From the NCBI GenBank assembly GCA_009786175.1, contig WQTQ01000103.1, positions 1 through 7,764 on the forward strand: 7,764 nt of DNA, in the 5' to 3' direction. The position numbers and the translations under genes are program-made. The DNA comes from Bacillota bacterium. GTDB lineage: Bacteria > Bacillota_A > Clostridia > Lachnospirales > WQUN01. Below the pieces are notes generated by a model. The model made no database searches. It saw nothing but the letters and a program-made list of their open reading frames with translations, and had not been told where the DNA came from. Positions 1-7,534 of this stretch are shown one piece after another (the first letter of the stretch is position 1; each line of letters starts with the position of its first letter).

Positions 1-303
1 TTGGAGTATATTGTTACCGCCTTGGAAGACCGTCATTTCCGTCCGGCTCAGTTTAAATTGGTAAACGGGGATGTTCTTCCGCCGGGTTTGCTTTTTCCTG
101 TGTATTTTTACACGGTAAAAATAGATGATGCCGTACGTGTACCAAGTAATGCCTTATTTTCCGGCCCCGGCGGCCTTTTTGTACACAGGATGGTAAACGG
201 CGAGCTTGTACACACAGAAATTACAATTATTGCCCGCTCAACCACTTTGACAGCGGTAGCGGAAGGTTTGGAGGTAGGGGATGAAGTCTTTGTCAGACCG
301 TAG
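1..303 (+). CDS. HlyD/MacA-type efflux adaptor, C-terminal fragment (5' end outside window)
   Basis: This is the last 100 codons of a periplasmic-adaptor-like subunit of an ABC exporter. The frame is open from the first base, and the TTG there is almost certainly an internal leucine, so the true start lies upstream. What is visible is the end of the beta-barrel and the membrane-proximal domain: an AVRVP strand near codons 44-48 (the usual 'xVPxxAL' entry to the last domain), a VNGEL hairpin, and the closing GLEVGDEVFV near codons 89-98, which matches the 'GLxxGdxVv' end typical of MacA and HlyD-like proteins. The lipoyl and coiled-coil parts are not visible. The stop codon lies inside the next gene, with a 23-base overlap, so the two are probably translationally coupled. 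From D43 to G89 it aligns without net gaps with the end of the next protein, which marks the pair as paralogues. The family call is firm; the cargo is unknown. Confidence 0.8.
   Translation: MEYIVTALEDRHFRPAQFKLVNGDVLPPGLLFPVYFYTVKIDDAVRVPSNALFSGPGGLFVHRMVNGELVHTEITIIARSTTLTAVAEGLEVGDEVFVRP
270..274 (+). promoter_or_regulatory. Ribosome binding site for the lipoprotein adaptor
   Basis: GGAGG lies 6 bases before the ATG at 281 and inside the coding sequence of the upstream adaptor. It supports ATG 281 as the start of the second adaptor, although that places the start 23 bases before the upstream stop codon. The encoded N-terminus (basic, then hydrophobic, then lipobox) agrees with this choice. 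Confidence 0.75.
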
Positions 304-1519
304 ATTATTTCTGCTGGGCTTTATACTGGCCCTTGCTTTAAGCGGCTGTACCGGCCTTATACAAGAGGCAGACACGCCGCTGTATGTACTTGCCGCGGAA
401 GGTGAGCTTATGGTTGTAGACCCGGCAGATTTACAGCCGGTAGAGTTTGAACTTGCAACTGTGGGTGTGCGCGACATGATACAAACAAGGGAAATTCCTG
501 TAACCATTACGTTCCCAAACAGTTATCACTTACATTTTGAAGCGGAAGGCCACGGAGGCCATATAGACTGGATTACATGGTACTATGGCCGTTTAGAAGG
601 TGCGGCATTGCGTGACGGCCAGTGGATTGACGAAGGGGATTTTATAGCGGAGCTGTTATATGTAATCCCGGAATCTTTGGAAATAAACCGCGATGCCATT
701 TTTATGGAGCGGCAAGAGTTTGAAACGGATTTTATCCTGGAGCGGAACAGACGCCAGGTAGAAGTTGAAATAAAACGCCTGGAGTTGGATTTTTCCCCGG
801 AAAGTGATTGGGAATTAATGGCACTGCGTTTGAGGGAAGAAGAATTGGCGTATCAGCGGTTTTTGCGTGATTCCGCCCAAAGGCGAGAGGATTTAGCCGA
901 CAGATTAGAGCGGCTGGAAGAGCCTATAAAAGGGGAGCGGCTATACGCCCCCATAAGTGGTGTTCTTAGCTGGCTAAACCCGGCGTTTAACAATACGGTA
1001 ACGGATTTGTTCCGCGCGCGCATTGTGCCAACCTATGGGCAGGGCCGAAGGGTTGCCACCGTTGTGGATACAGACGCAATAGTTTTTACCGCTTCCGCCC
1101 CGCCGTATGTAATGCGGTTTGGTGAGATTATGTCTGTGCGCCCATTCCAAGGGGATATGTATTTTACAATGCAAGTAGTTTCAGACCCTTTGACAAGGCC
1201 TGTTACCCGTGACGGTTTTTTTGACTTCCGGTTGGCTCCGCTTTGTATGGACGAGTTTTTTGATACATTACGGCAGCATGAAGTAACTACTTTGGAATTA
1301 AGCGGAATACATCTGCGGGCGCAGCCTGTTTTGCCGTTGGCCCTTGACGCGGTTGTTGTCCACAACAGGGCAATTACGGCAGAAGGGCCCCGCAATTATG
1401 TTTTACTGTACGAAGATGGGGCGATAAGTAAGCGTTATGTGCTTATTGGTGCAACATTGGATAATTACGTACAAATAATGGCTGGTTTAGAACCCGGCCA
1501 ACGGGTGGTGGTTCAATGA
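281..1519 (+). CDS. Lipoprotein HlyD/MacA-type adaptor of an ABC exporter
   Basis: A 412-residue predicted lipoprotein that would sit on the outer face of the cytoplasmic membrane and work with the downstream permease. Residues 1-22 form a type II signal peptide with a basic start, a hydrophobic core and an LSGC lipobox, giving Cys23 as the lipidated residue. Residues about 98-125 (G-R-L-E-G...D-G-Q-W-I-D-E-G-D) resemble the first half of a lipoyl domain. Residues about 135-216 are rich in Glu, Arg and Leu and look like a helical hairpin or coiled coil. The YAPISGVL strand near residue 222 resembles the second lipoyl half. The C-terminus ends with GLEPGQRVVV (402-411), as in MacA-like adaptors. 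It overlaps the upstream adaptor by 23 bases and the permease by 4 bases (ATGA), so coupled translation is likely. The lipoyl core is divergent, and a cluster of histidines (83, 85, 91, 94) precedes it. Family confidence is high; the substrate cannot be read from the sequence. Confidence 0.85.
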   Translation: MKSLSDRRLFLLGFILALALSGCTGLIQEADTPLYVLAAEGELMVVDPADLQPVEFELATVGVRDMIQTREIPVTITFPNSYHLHFEAEGHGGHIDWITWYYGRLEGAALRDGQWIDEGDFIAELLYVIPESLEINRDAIFMERQEFETDFILERNRRQVEVEIKRLELDFSPESDWELMALRLREEELAYQRFLRDSAQRREDLADRLERLEEPIKGERLYAPISGVLSWLNPAFNNTVTDLFRARIVPTYGQGRRVATVVDTDAIVFTASAPPYVMRFGEIMSVRPFQGDMYFTMQVVSDPLTRPVTRDGFFDFRLAPLCMDEFFDTLRQHEVTTLELSGIHLRAQPVLPLALDAVVVHNRAITAEGPRNYVLLYEDGAISKRYVLIGATLDNYVQIMAGLEPGQRVVVQ

Positions 1520-4335
1520 TTTCTTTTTTGCTAAGGAAAATATGGAAAAATAAATGGATGATGATATGCCTGCTGATAGGTAATATTTTGTTGATAGGCA
1601 TAGTGTCTGCCACACCTTTGTATATAAATGCCACTATGCGGCGCATTTTGTACCAGGGCTTGCGGCAGCATCAAATTGAATACGAAATCCACCCTGCAAC
1701 AATGGCACTGCGGTACAATTTTAACAACATTGCCGCCGAGTTTCGTATCCCAACATATTTGGAAACAAGGGATAACTTTGCCTTTGGCATTGTGGAAGAA
1801 CTGGGCGTACCTGCCTTAATGTCTATCCGTACGGATACTATGCAGGGGTGGCATTTGTGGCCATACCCCCCAAGGGACGTAAACCCCCGTTCCAGGTCCA
1901 TGAATGTAGCCGGAATATCCGGGCTAGTGGATAATGTACACATGATACATGGGCGTTTACCGGCGACAGAGTTAGTAAACGGCCACATAGTTGAGGCGAT
2001 AATTTCCGAAGCAGCCATGCAGCGGCACCATATTTTGTATGACGAAATGCTGCATGTACGCAATGTAACCAGCCATGTTTCGGACGATTTATATATTCAC
2101 ATAGTTGGTGTGTACCGGATTGCGGAAGGTTCGGAGATGTTCTGGTCTGTGCTGAACATTACCCACATACATGAAGTTATTACGGCAGAGAACATTATTA
2201 AGCAGCGGTTTATCCCGTATTATACCGTAGAATTTCGCATAGCTACCGAGTGGGTGCATGTATTAGATTATCAAACCATGACCGCCAGGGATGTAGAGCA
2301 TTATTTGACTACACTTACAAGCTTCCACCACCGTTTTGATACAGAGCGTAATGTACTGGAGTTTAGCGAAAATTTTGGTGACACTGTAAGAAGGTATTCC
2401 CAGCGGGCAGACCGTTTGGCCATAACATTGTGGGTGCTGCAAGTGCCAATTTATGTTCTGCTGGCCTTTTACATTTACATGGTAAGCCGCCAAATATTGC
2501 AGTTGGAGCAAAACGAAATTTCTGTTATTAAAAGCCGTGGCGCAAGCCGCCGCCAGATACTGGGTATTTATACACTGCAGGGCCTTTTAGTGGCCGCCAT
2601 ATGTTACCCAACGGGCATTGCCCTGGGCGTGGCATTATGTAATGTACTTGGCGCATCCAACGGGTTTTTAGAACTTGTGCAGCGTACCGCAATTGTTGTG
2701 GAAATAACACCGGACGTTTTGCTTTATGCGGGCTTGGCAATGTTCCTGTCTTTCCTGACAATGTTTATACCGGTAATCGGTTTTTCTGCCGTGGGTATTG
2801 TAAGCCACAAGCGCAGGAATACCGCATCGAGAAAACCGGTATGGCAGCGTTTCTTCCTGGATATTTTATGCCTGGGCATAGCCATCTACGGGCTGTATTC
2901 TTTTAGCATCCAGCGGGAAGCAATGGCTATGGCAATACGGGAAAGCCAATCTGTAGACCCACTGTTATTTTTAAGTTCGTCACTGTTTATTATGGGGCTG
3001 GGTTTATTTTTCCTACGTCTTTTCCCATACATGCTTCGTGTTTTATTTAGGCTTGGCAGGCGTTTTTGGTCCCCCGCGGCTTACGCTTCGTTAATTAAGG
3101 TAATACGCTCTTCCGGCGAAGAGCAATTTATCATGATATTTTTGCTGTTTACACTGTCTGTGGGTACATTTAGTGCCCAGGCCGCCCGTACCGTTAATTT
3201 AAACAACGACCACCATATACGGTACATGGCCGGGGCAGACTTAATTTTCCGGGAATCGTGGCGCAGCGAGATTACCGGCGGCGGTGACGGTGAAGCCAGT
3301 ATCGTATTTTTTGAGCCGGATTTTGAACGTTTTACCGCGTTTGAGGAGGTTGAGTCTTTGACACGTGTGCTGCGCCAAGATGTAACCGCGCGCATTACCG
3401 TGGAAAACAGAATAGAAGACATACCGCTTATGGCCATAGAAACAGACACTTTTGGGGAAACCGTATGGTTTAGGCGTGATTTACTGCGCACCCATATAAA
3501 CCATTATTTAAATGCCCTGGCCGGCCGCAGTGACGGTGTTTTACTGTCCCGTTATTTCCAAACAGATGTAGGTATGCGCCTAGGCGACGCCATCCATATT
3601 ACAGACCCTCACGGCAACACAGTTAGGGTTGTGGCCGTTGGTTTTATCGATTATTGGCCAAGTTTTGCCCCAATTCAAAGGGTGGAAGTCTACGAGCAAA
3701 TAACAGAACTGCGCAGGCCTATTATTGTTGCCAACTTGGGATATTTACAATCCCAAAGGGGCGTACAGCCTTACCAGGTTTGGATGCGCACCAATACGGA
3801 ATCCACCCGGTTTTTTAGAGATTTTGTTGAAGAAAACCGCATTAATATTATCGAGTTTTTGGACGCAAACGCAGAGCTGATTGAAAGCCGAAGCGACCCG
3901 ATACTGCAAGGCACAAACGGTGTACTGACGGTAGGCTTTATTGTAACGCTGCTTATTTGCTTTACCGGGTTTCTTATCTATTGGATACTTTCCCTGCGGT
4001 CCAGGGTTTTGCAGTTTGGTATATTCCGCGCAATGGGTATGAGTATGCGTAACCTTATTGGGCTGCTTATAAACGAGCAATTTTACATCACATTTACGTC
4101 TATTGCCCTGGGTGCGTTGGTGGGTGAAATAAGCGCGCGTTTATTTGTGCCGCTTATACAAATTTCTTACACCGCGGCAGACCAGGTAATTCCGCTTATG
4201 GTTGTAAACGAAATTAGGGACTACGGTAATTTGTATACGGTTATCGGCATCATGATTGTACTTTGTTTAATTGTGTTGGCCGCATATATTTCGCGTATAA
4301 AAATTGCCCAGGCATTAAAACTTGGTGAAGACTAA
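1516..4335 (+). CDS. FtsX/MacB-family ABC transporter permease, about 10 TM, two large extracytoplasmic domains
   Basis: This 939-residue membrane protein is the permease of a type VII-like (MacB/FtsX mechanotransmission) ABC system. Hydrophobic segments seen by eye lie near residues 15-35, 303-325, 348-376, 401-430, 446-466, 483-505, 538-558, 802-825, 856-878 and 907-927. The layout is a TM1-domain-TM2-4 unit, two linker helices, and a second TM-domain-TM3 unit, with extracytoplasmic domains at about 36-302 and 559-800. Each unit carries the short coupling motif that contacts the ATPase: VIKSRGAS at 337-344 and FGIFRAMGMS at 834-843. This doubled plan resembles YbbP-like permeases rather than the 4-TM MacB. 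There is no nucleotide-binding domain, so a separate ATPase is needed. The start overlaps the upstream stop as ATGA, with only a weak GGTGG-type binding site, which suggests translation by coupling. MacAB-like peptide or drug efflux, lipid extraction and envelope remodelling are all possible roles. Confidence 0.88.
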   Translation: MISFLLRKIWKNKWMMICLLIGNILLIGIVSATPLYINATMRRILYQGLRQHQIEYEIHPATMALRYNFNNIAAEFRIPTYLETRDNFAFGIVEELGVPALMSIRTDTMQGWHLWPYPPRDVNPRSRSMNVAGISGLVDNVHMIHGRLPATELVNGHIVEAIISEAAMQRHHILYDEMLHVRNVTSHVSDDLYIHIVGVYRIAEGSEMFWSVLNITHIHEVITAENIIKQRFIPYYTVEFRIATEWVHVLDYQTMTARDVEHYLTTLTSFHHRFDTERNVLEFSENFGDTVRRYSQRADRLAITLWVLQVPIYVLLAFYIYMVSRQILQLEQNEISVIKSRGASRRQILGIYTLQGLLVAAICYPTGIALGVALCNVLGASNGFLELVQRTAIVVEITPDVLLYAGLAMFLSFLTMFIPVIGFSAVGIVSHKRRNTASRKPVWQRFFLDILCLGIAIYGLYSFSIQREAMAMAIRESQSVDPLLFLSSSLFIMGLGLFFLRLFPYMLRVLFRLGRRFWSPAAYASLIKVIRSSGEEQFIMIFLLFTLSVGTFSAQAARTVNLNNDHHIRYMAGADLIFRESWRSEITGGGDGEASIVFFEPDFERFTAFEEVESLTRVLRQDVTARITVENRIEDIPLMAIETDTFGETVWFRRDLLRTHINHYLNALAGRSDGVLLSRYFQTDVGMRLGDAIHITDPHGNTVRVVAVGFIDYWPSFAPIQRVEVYEQITELRRPIIVANLGYLQSQRGVQPYQVWMRTNTESTRFFRDFVEENRINIIEFLDANAELIESRSDPILQGTNGVLTVGFIVTLLICFTGFLIYWILSLRSRVLQFGIFRAMGMSMRNLIGLLINEQFYITFTSIALGALVGEISARLFVPLIQISYTAADQVIPLMVVNEIRDYGNLYTVIGIMIVLCLIVLAAYISRIKIAQALKLGED

Positions 4336-4340
4336 AATTT

Positions 4341-4346
4341 AGGAGG
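4341..4346 (+). promoter_or_regulatory. Ribosome binding site for the esterase
   Basis: A perfect AGGAGG stands 7 bases before ATG 4354, in the 18-base gap after the permease stop. It fixes the esterase start and shows that this gene can be translated independently of the permease. The gap has no room for a promoter or terminator. Confidence 0.8.
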
Positions 4347-4353
4347 AATAGAA

Positions 4354-5172
4354 ATGGCAAATGAATTTAACCGGCAAACACCGGAAGGTTTTGACTGTAA
4401 AAAAGTCGGTGTAGAGTATGGCTGTCTTACGGAAGTAGAGTATTTTTCCAAAACCACAGACTCGATGCGCAAATGCTTTGTGTACACGCCGCCAAACTAC
4501 AACCCGGACACGGTTTACCCGGTAATGTACTTGCTTCATGGCATAGGCGGCACCCACACGGAATGGCTTAATGGCACCCCCAACGAAATTCTTAGCAACT
4601 TAATAGCCGGTGGGGAAGCAGCTCCAATGATTGTAGTTATTCCAAATGTACGCGCCGCAAAAGACGACAGCATCCCGGAAGAAATATTTACGCCAACCCA
4701 CACTGCCGCTTTTGATAATTTTATCAACGACCTGCAAAACGACCTTATGCCGTTTATAAACGCAAATTATAAAGTGTCAAATAAACGGGAGGAATGCGCA
4801 ATTGCCGGGTTATCCATGGGTGGCAGGGAATCCCTTTTTATAGGAATTTCTATGCCGGAAACCTTTGGGTATATCGGTGCGTTTTCCCCTGCGCCGGGAC
4901 TGCTGCCGTCTACCCGCGAAGACGACCGCATGAAACACCCGGGGATGTTAACCCCGGATAAAATGACACTTCCGGAAGAATACAAGGACAAAACATTTAT
5001 ATTAATTTGTAATGGCTACGAGGAAGCCATGTTTGACTACCTTGCGAAATCTTACATGGACGCGTTTAAAAGCAACGGAGTAACGCCAATTTACTACACC
5101 ACAGAGGGTGGGCACGACTTCCGGGTATGGAAGAATGGGCTGTATCATTTTGCGAAAAGGATTTTTAACTAA
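4354..5172 (+). CDS. XynZ/CE1-like esterase (feruloyl or acetyl-xylan esterase type), no signal peptide
   Basis: A 272-residue alpha/beta hydrolase of the putative-esterase (esterase D, PF00756) group. It closely resembles the feruloyl esterase domain of clostridial XynZ. Visible landmarks are LLHGIGG at residues 60-66 (oxyanion region), the nucleophile elbow GLSMGG with Ser154, and GGHDFRVWKNGL with His254, which matches the XynZ 'GGHDFxVWKxGL' ending. The third triad residue should fall in the stretch CNGYEE (219-224), where XynZ-type enzymes have Asp; here only Glu223 and Glu224 are present. The protein starts with a hydrophilic MANEFNRQ and has no signal peptide, so it should act in the cytoplasm on imported, esterified oligosaccharides, removing feruloyl or acetyl groups. 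It lies 18 bases after the permease and 12 bases before the GH31 gene. Family is certain; the ester it cleaves is inferred, and S-formylglutathione hydrolase is a less likely alternative given the neighbours. Confidence 0.88.
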   Translation: MANEFNRQTPEGFDCKKVGVEYGCLTEVEYFSKTTDSMRKCFVYTPPNYNPDTVYPVMYLLHGIGGTHTEWLNGTPNEILSNLIAGGEAAPMIVVIPNVRAAKDDSIPEEIFTPTHTAAFDNFINDLQNDLMPFINANYKVSNKREECAIAGLSMGGRESLFIGISMPETFGYIGAFSPAPGLLPSTREDDRMKHPGMLTPDKMTLPEEYKDKTFILICNGYEEAMFDYLAKSYMDAFKSNGVTPIYYTTEGGHDFRVWKNGLYHFAKRIFN

Positions 5173-5177
5173 GGAGG
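5171..5177 (+). promoter_or_regulatory. Ribosome binding site for the GH31 gene
   Basis: AAGGAGG overlaps the last two bases of the esterase stop codon and lies 7 bases before ATG 5185. It supports this ATG as the start and shows close co-transcription of the esterase and glycosidase genes. Confidence 0.8.
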
Positions 5178-5184
5178 CCGTGTT

Positions 5185-7533
5185 ATGTTACATGCAGTGC
5201 CAAAAGCGTCAAAAACAATTACAAAAATTGAGCGTATAAATGATGAATTAAAATTACACAGCGCGTACGGGCTTATGTGTATTGCCCCAAAAGCGGAATC
5301 TATTATAAGGGTCAGCTTTACCCGTGACCGGCAACTTCCCAACGATACAGGTTTGGGTGTTTTGTGCCATGACAATTACGCCGATTGGGTGTACGAAGAG
5401 TCGGACAGCCATGTTTTGCTTAAAACCGGTATGCTTGTTGTAGAAATTTCAAAGGAAACAGGGGCTGTCCGCTATTTAGACACTGTGGGCAAATTATTGC
5501 TGGCAGAGCGGGCAAAGGAAAGTAAAATCCTTGACGCCTTCGATTCCTATAAAGTGGATACAGACGGCGAAACAAAGGTGGAAATTATCAAAACCCCGGA
5601 CGGGGAAAAGCGCGTTGTGCGCCAGGCAGATAAGGTTTTTGATAAAAAATTGTATCGCACCACCCTGCATTTAGAGTGGCAGCAAGATGAGGCGTTGTTT
5701 GGGCTTGGTCAAGCGGAAGAAGGCGTGCTTAACTTACGCGGTAGTACCCAATATCTGCATCAGGCAAACATGAAAATTGCAATTCCATTTTTAGTTTCTA
5801 CAAAAGGGTATGGACTTTTGCTGGCATCAGACAGCCCGGCGATATTTAACGATAATGCTTACGGGTCATATTTATACACAGAAGCCTGCCTTATGATGGA
5901 TTACTACTTTATTGCCGGAAACAATTTTGACGAAATTATCAAGGGCTACAGGTACTTGAGCGGAAAGGCTGTAATGCTTCCAAAATGGGCCTTTGGCTAC
6001 ATGCAATCACAAGAGCGGTACGAAACCCAGCAAGAACTGATAGACACAGTAAAAGAATACCGCCGCCGCAATATTGGTTTAAGCTGCATAATTCAGGACT
6101 GGATAACATGGCCGGATGGCCTGTGGGGGCAAAAAACCTTTGACCAAACCCGCTACCCGGACCCGGAAGGTATGATGAAAGAACTCCATGCAATGGATGC
6201 GTGTCTGCTGCTTTCCATATGGCCCCATATGGATCAAAAAAGCGATAATTACCGCGAGTTTAAAGAGCAGAACCTATTGCTGCCAATGTGGAATGTTTAC
6301 GATGCCTTTAACCCCAGCGGCCGTAAGCTTTACTGGGAACAGGTAAACAGAGGGCTGTTTTCTAAGGGGGTTGACGGATGGTGGTGCGACAATAACGAAC
6401 CTGTAACACCGGAGTGGACCCGTGTAGAAAAGCCCGAGCCGTCAAGCTTGTATTACGATTATGTACGGGACAGCAGCAACCATATGCCTGTGGAAAAATG
6501 TAACGCTTATGGGCTTGTACATGCGGAAGGTATTTATGAAGGCCAGCGGGGTTTGCGGGATGATAAGCGCGTTATAAATCTTACCCGCAGCGGGTATACC
6601 GGTTCTCAGCGGTATGGAACAATTTTATGGTCGGGTGACACCAGCGCAAGTTGGGATACGTTTAAGAACCAGATTGTTGCGGGCCTGAATTTCTGCGCAA
6701 GTGGTATGCCGTACTGGACACTGGATATTGGCGCGTTTTTTGTAAAACAAGGTACACCGTGGTTTTGGGCAGGTGAATACCAGGATGGTACAGACGATTT
6801 AGGTTATCGCGAGTTATACACCCGTTGGTTCCAGTACGGCGCGTTTTTGCCAATTTTTAGGGCCCACGGTACAGATGTCCGCAGGGAAGTTTGGGCTTTT
6901 GGCGAACCCGGCGAAGTTTTTTATGACGCATTGGTGGCTGCAATAGATTTACGTTATCGCTTGATGCCATACATTTATTCTCTTGCAGGAAGCTGCTGGC
7001 ACAACGACGATACAATTATGCGTATGCTTGCTTTCGACTTCCCAACAGACCCTAAAGCCGTGGAAATTAAAGACCAGTATATGTTTGGCAGAAGCATAAT
7101 GGTATGCCCCGTTACAGAGCCTATGTATTATTCGGCAGGTTCTAAACCGGTGGAATGCACGGAGTACACCCGCACGGTGTACTTGCCTGAAGGAACCGAC
7201 TGGTACGATTTTTGGACCGGTTGCCTATTCGAAGGCGGCCAAACAGTAAGAGTCGGCGCGAGTATTAAACAAATTCCATTGCTTGTGCGGGGGGGAAGCA
7301 TAATCCCCATGACAGATAATGGACAGCCGGTATTGCGTATCTACCCGGGAGAAGACGCGGAGTTTATGTATTACGAAGACGCAGGTGACGGCTACGGTTA
7401 TGAAAATGGCAATTACAGCCTGACGCGCATTAACTGGCAGGAAGATACAATGGAAATTTTTTATACAACAATTCACAGCCCTGAAGGGGAGGAGAGCAAA
7501 GTGCCGGAGTTTAAGGAGGTCTTTTGCGGATAA
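5185..7533 (+). CDS. GH31 family glycosidase, probable intracellular alpha-xylosidase
   Basis: A 782-residue retaining glycoside hydrolase of family 31. The N-terminal beta domain (about 1-265) includes ALFGLGQ at 170-176. The TIM barrel begins near KWAFGY (267-272) and carries QDW at 303-305. The predicted nucleophile is Asp402 in WWCDNNEP, and the acid/base is Asp485 in LWSGDTSASW, after the conserved TRSGYTGSQRYG. Other family landmarks are LDIG around Asp514 and FRAHGT with His561. The C-terminal beta domains contain GTDWYDFW (670-677) and RGGSIIP (702-708). There is no signal peptide and no inserted PA14 domain, so it should act in the cytoplasm on short imported oligosaccharides. The barrel sequence around 303-405 (DWITW, YPDPEGM, LLLSIWP, YDAFNP) is closer to xyloglucan-type alpha-xylosidases and related transglucosidases than to YicI, which has a different nucleophile motif. 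The xylulokinase neighbour favours release of xylose. Family certain; alpha-xylosidase specificity about 0.65, with alpha-glucosidase the main alternative. Confidence 0.92.
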   Translation: MLHAVPKASKTITKIERINDELKLHSAYGLMCIAPKAESIIRVSFTRDRQLPNDTGLGVLCHDNYADWVYEESDSHVLLKTGMLVVEISKETGAVRYLDTVGKLLLAERAKESKILDAFDSYKVDTDGETKVEIIKTPDGEKRVVRQADKVFDKKLYRTTLHLEWQQDEALFGLGQAEEGVLNLRGSTQYLHQANMKIAIPFLVSTKGYGLLLASDSPAIFNDNAYGSYLYTEACLMMDYYFIAGNNFDEIIKGYRYLSGKAVMLPKWAFGYMQSQERYETQQELIDTVKEYRRRNIGLSCIIQDWITWPDGLWGQKTFDQTRYPDPEGMMKELHAMDACLLLSIWPHMDQKSDNYREFKEQNLLLPMWNVYDAFNPSGRKLYWEQVNRGLFSKGVDGWWCDNNEPVTPEWTRVEKPEPSSLYYDYVRDSSNHMPVEKCNAYGLVHAEGIYEGQRGLRDDKRVINLTRSGYTGSQRYGTILWSGDTSASWDTFKNQIVAGLNFCASGMPYWTLDIGAFFVKQGTPWFWAGEYQDGTDDLGYRELYTRWFQYGAFLPIFRAHGTDVRREVWAFGEPGEVFYDALVAAIDLRYRLMPYIYSLAGSCWHNDDTIMRMLAFDFPTDPKAVEIKDQYMFGRSIMVCPVTEPMYYSAGSKPVECTEYTRTVYLPEGTDWYDFWTGCLFEGGQTVRVGASIKQIPLLVRGGSIIPMTDNGQPVLRIYPGEDAEFMYYEDAGDGYGYENGNYSLTRINWQEDTMEIFYTTIHSPEGEESKVPEFKEVFCG
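7513..7520 (+). promoter_or_regulatory. Ribosome binding site for xylulokinase, unusually distant
   Basis: AAGGAGGT lies inside the end of the GH31 gene. The GGAGG core ends 15 bases before ATG 7535, longer than the 6-7 bases seen at the other three sites in the window. No alternative in-frame start exists between this site and the ATG. Translation may therefore depend partly on ribosomes finishing the GH31 gene, whose stop codon is separated from the ATG by a single base. Confidence 0.55.
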
Positions 7534-7534
7534 A

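Noticed and set aside
1..3. TTG as a start codon for a complete 100-residue protein
   Set aside because: The encoded segment is only the last domain of a larger adaptor and no ribosome binding site can be seen; the gene is cut by the window edge.
3358..3386. Perfect TTGACA with TGTAAC 17 bases downstream
   Set aside because: The -10 match is poor and the site is deep inside the second outer domain of the permease, nearly 1 kb from the next gene start.
3081..3491. Minus-strand open frame of 136 codons inside the permease gene
   Set aside because: Ser/Lys/Arg-rich antisense translation of a well-supported membrane protein gene; no family features.
4939..4957. Inverted repeat CCGGGG / CCCCGG
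   Set aside because: A short stem in the middle of the esterase coding sequence with no T-run and no gene boundary nearby; most likely chance.
7289..7295. Run of seven G as a possible frameshift or slippage site
   Set aside because: The GH31 frame continues intact through it with the conserved RGGSIIP motif, so there is no sign of a shift or error.
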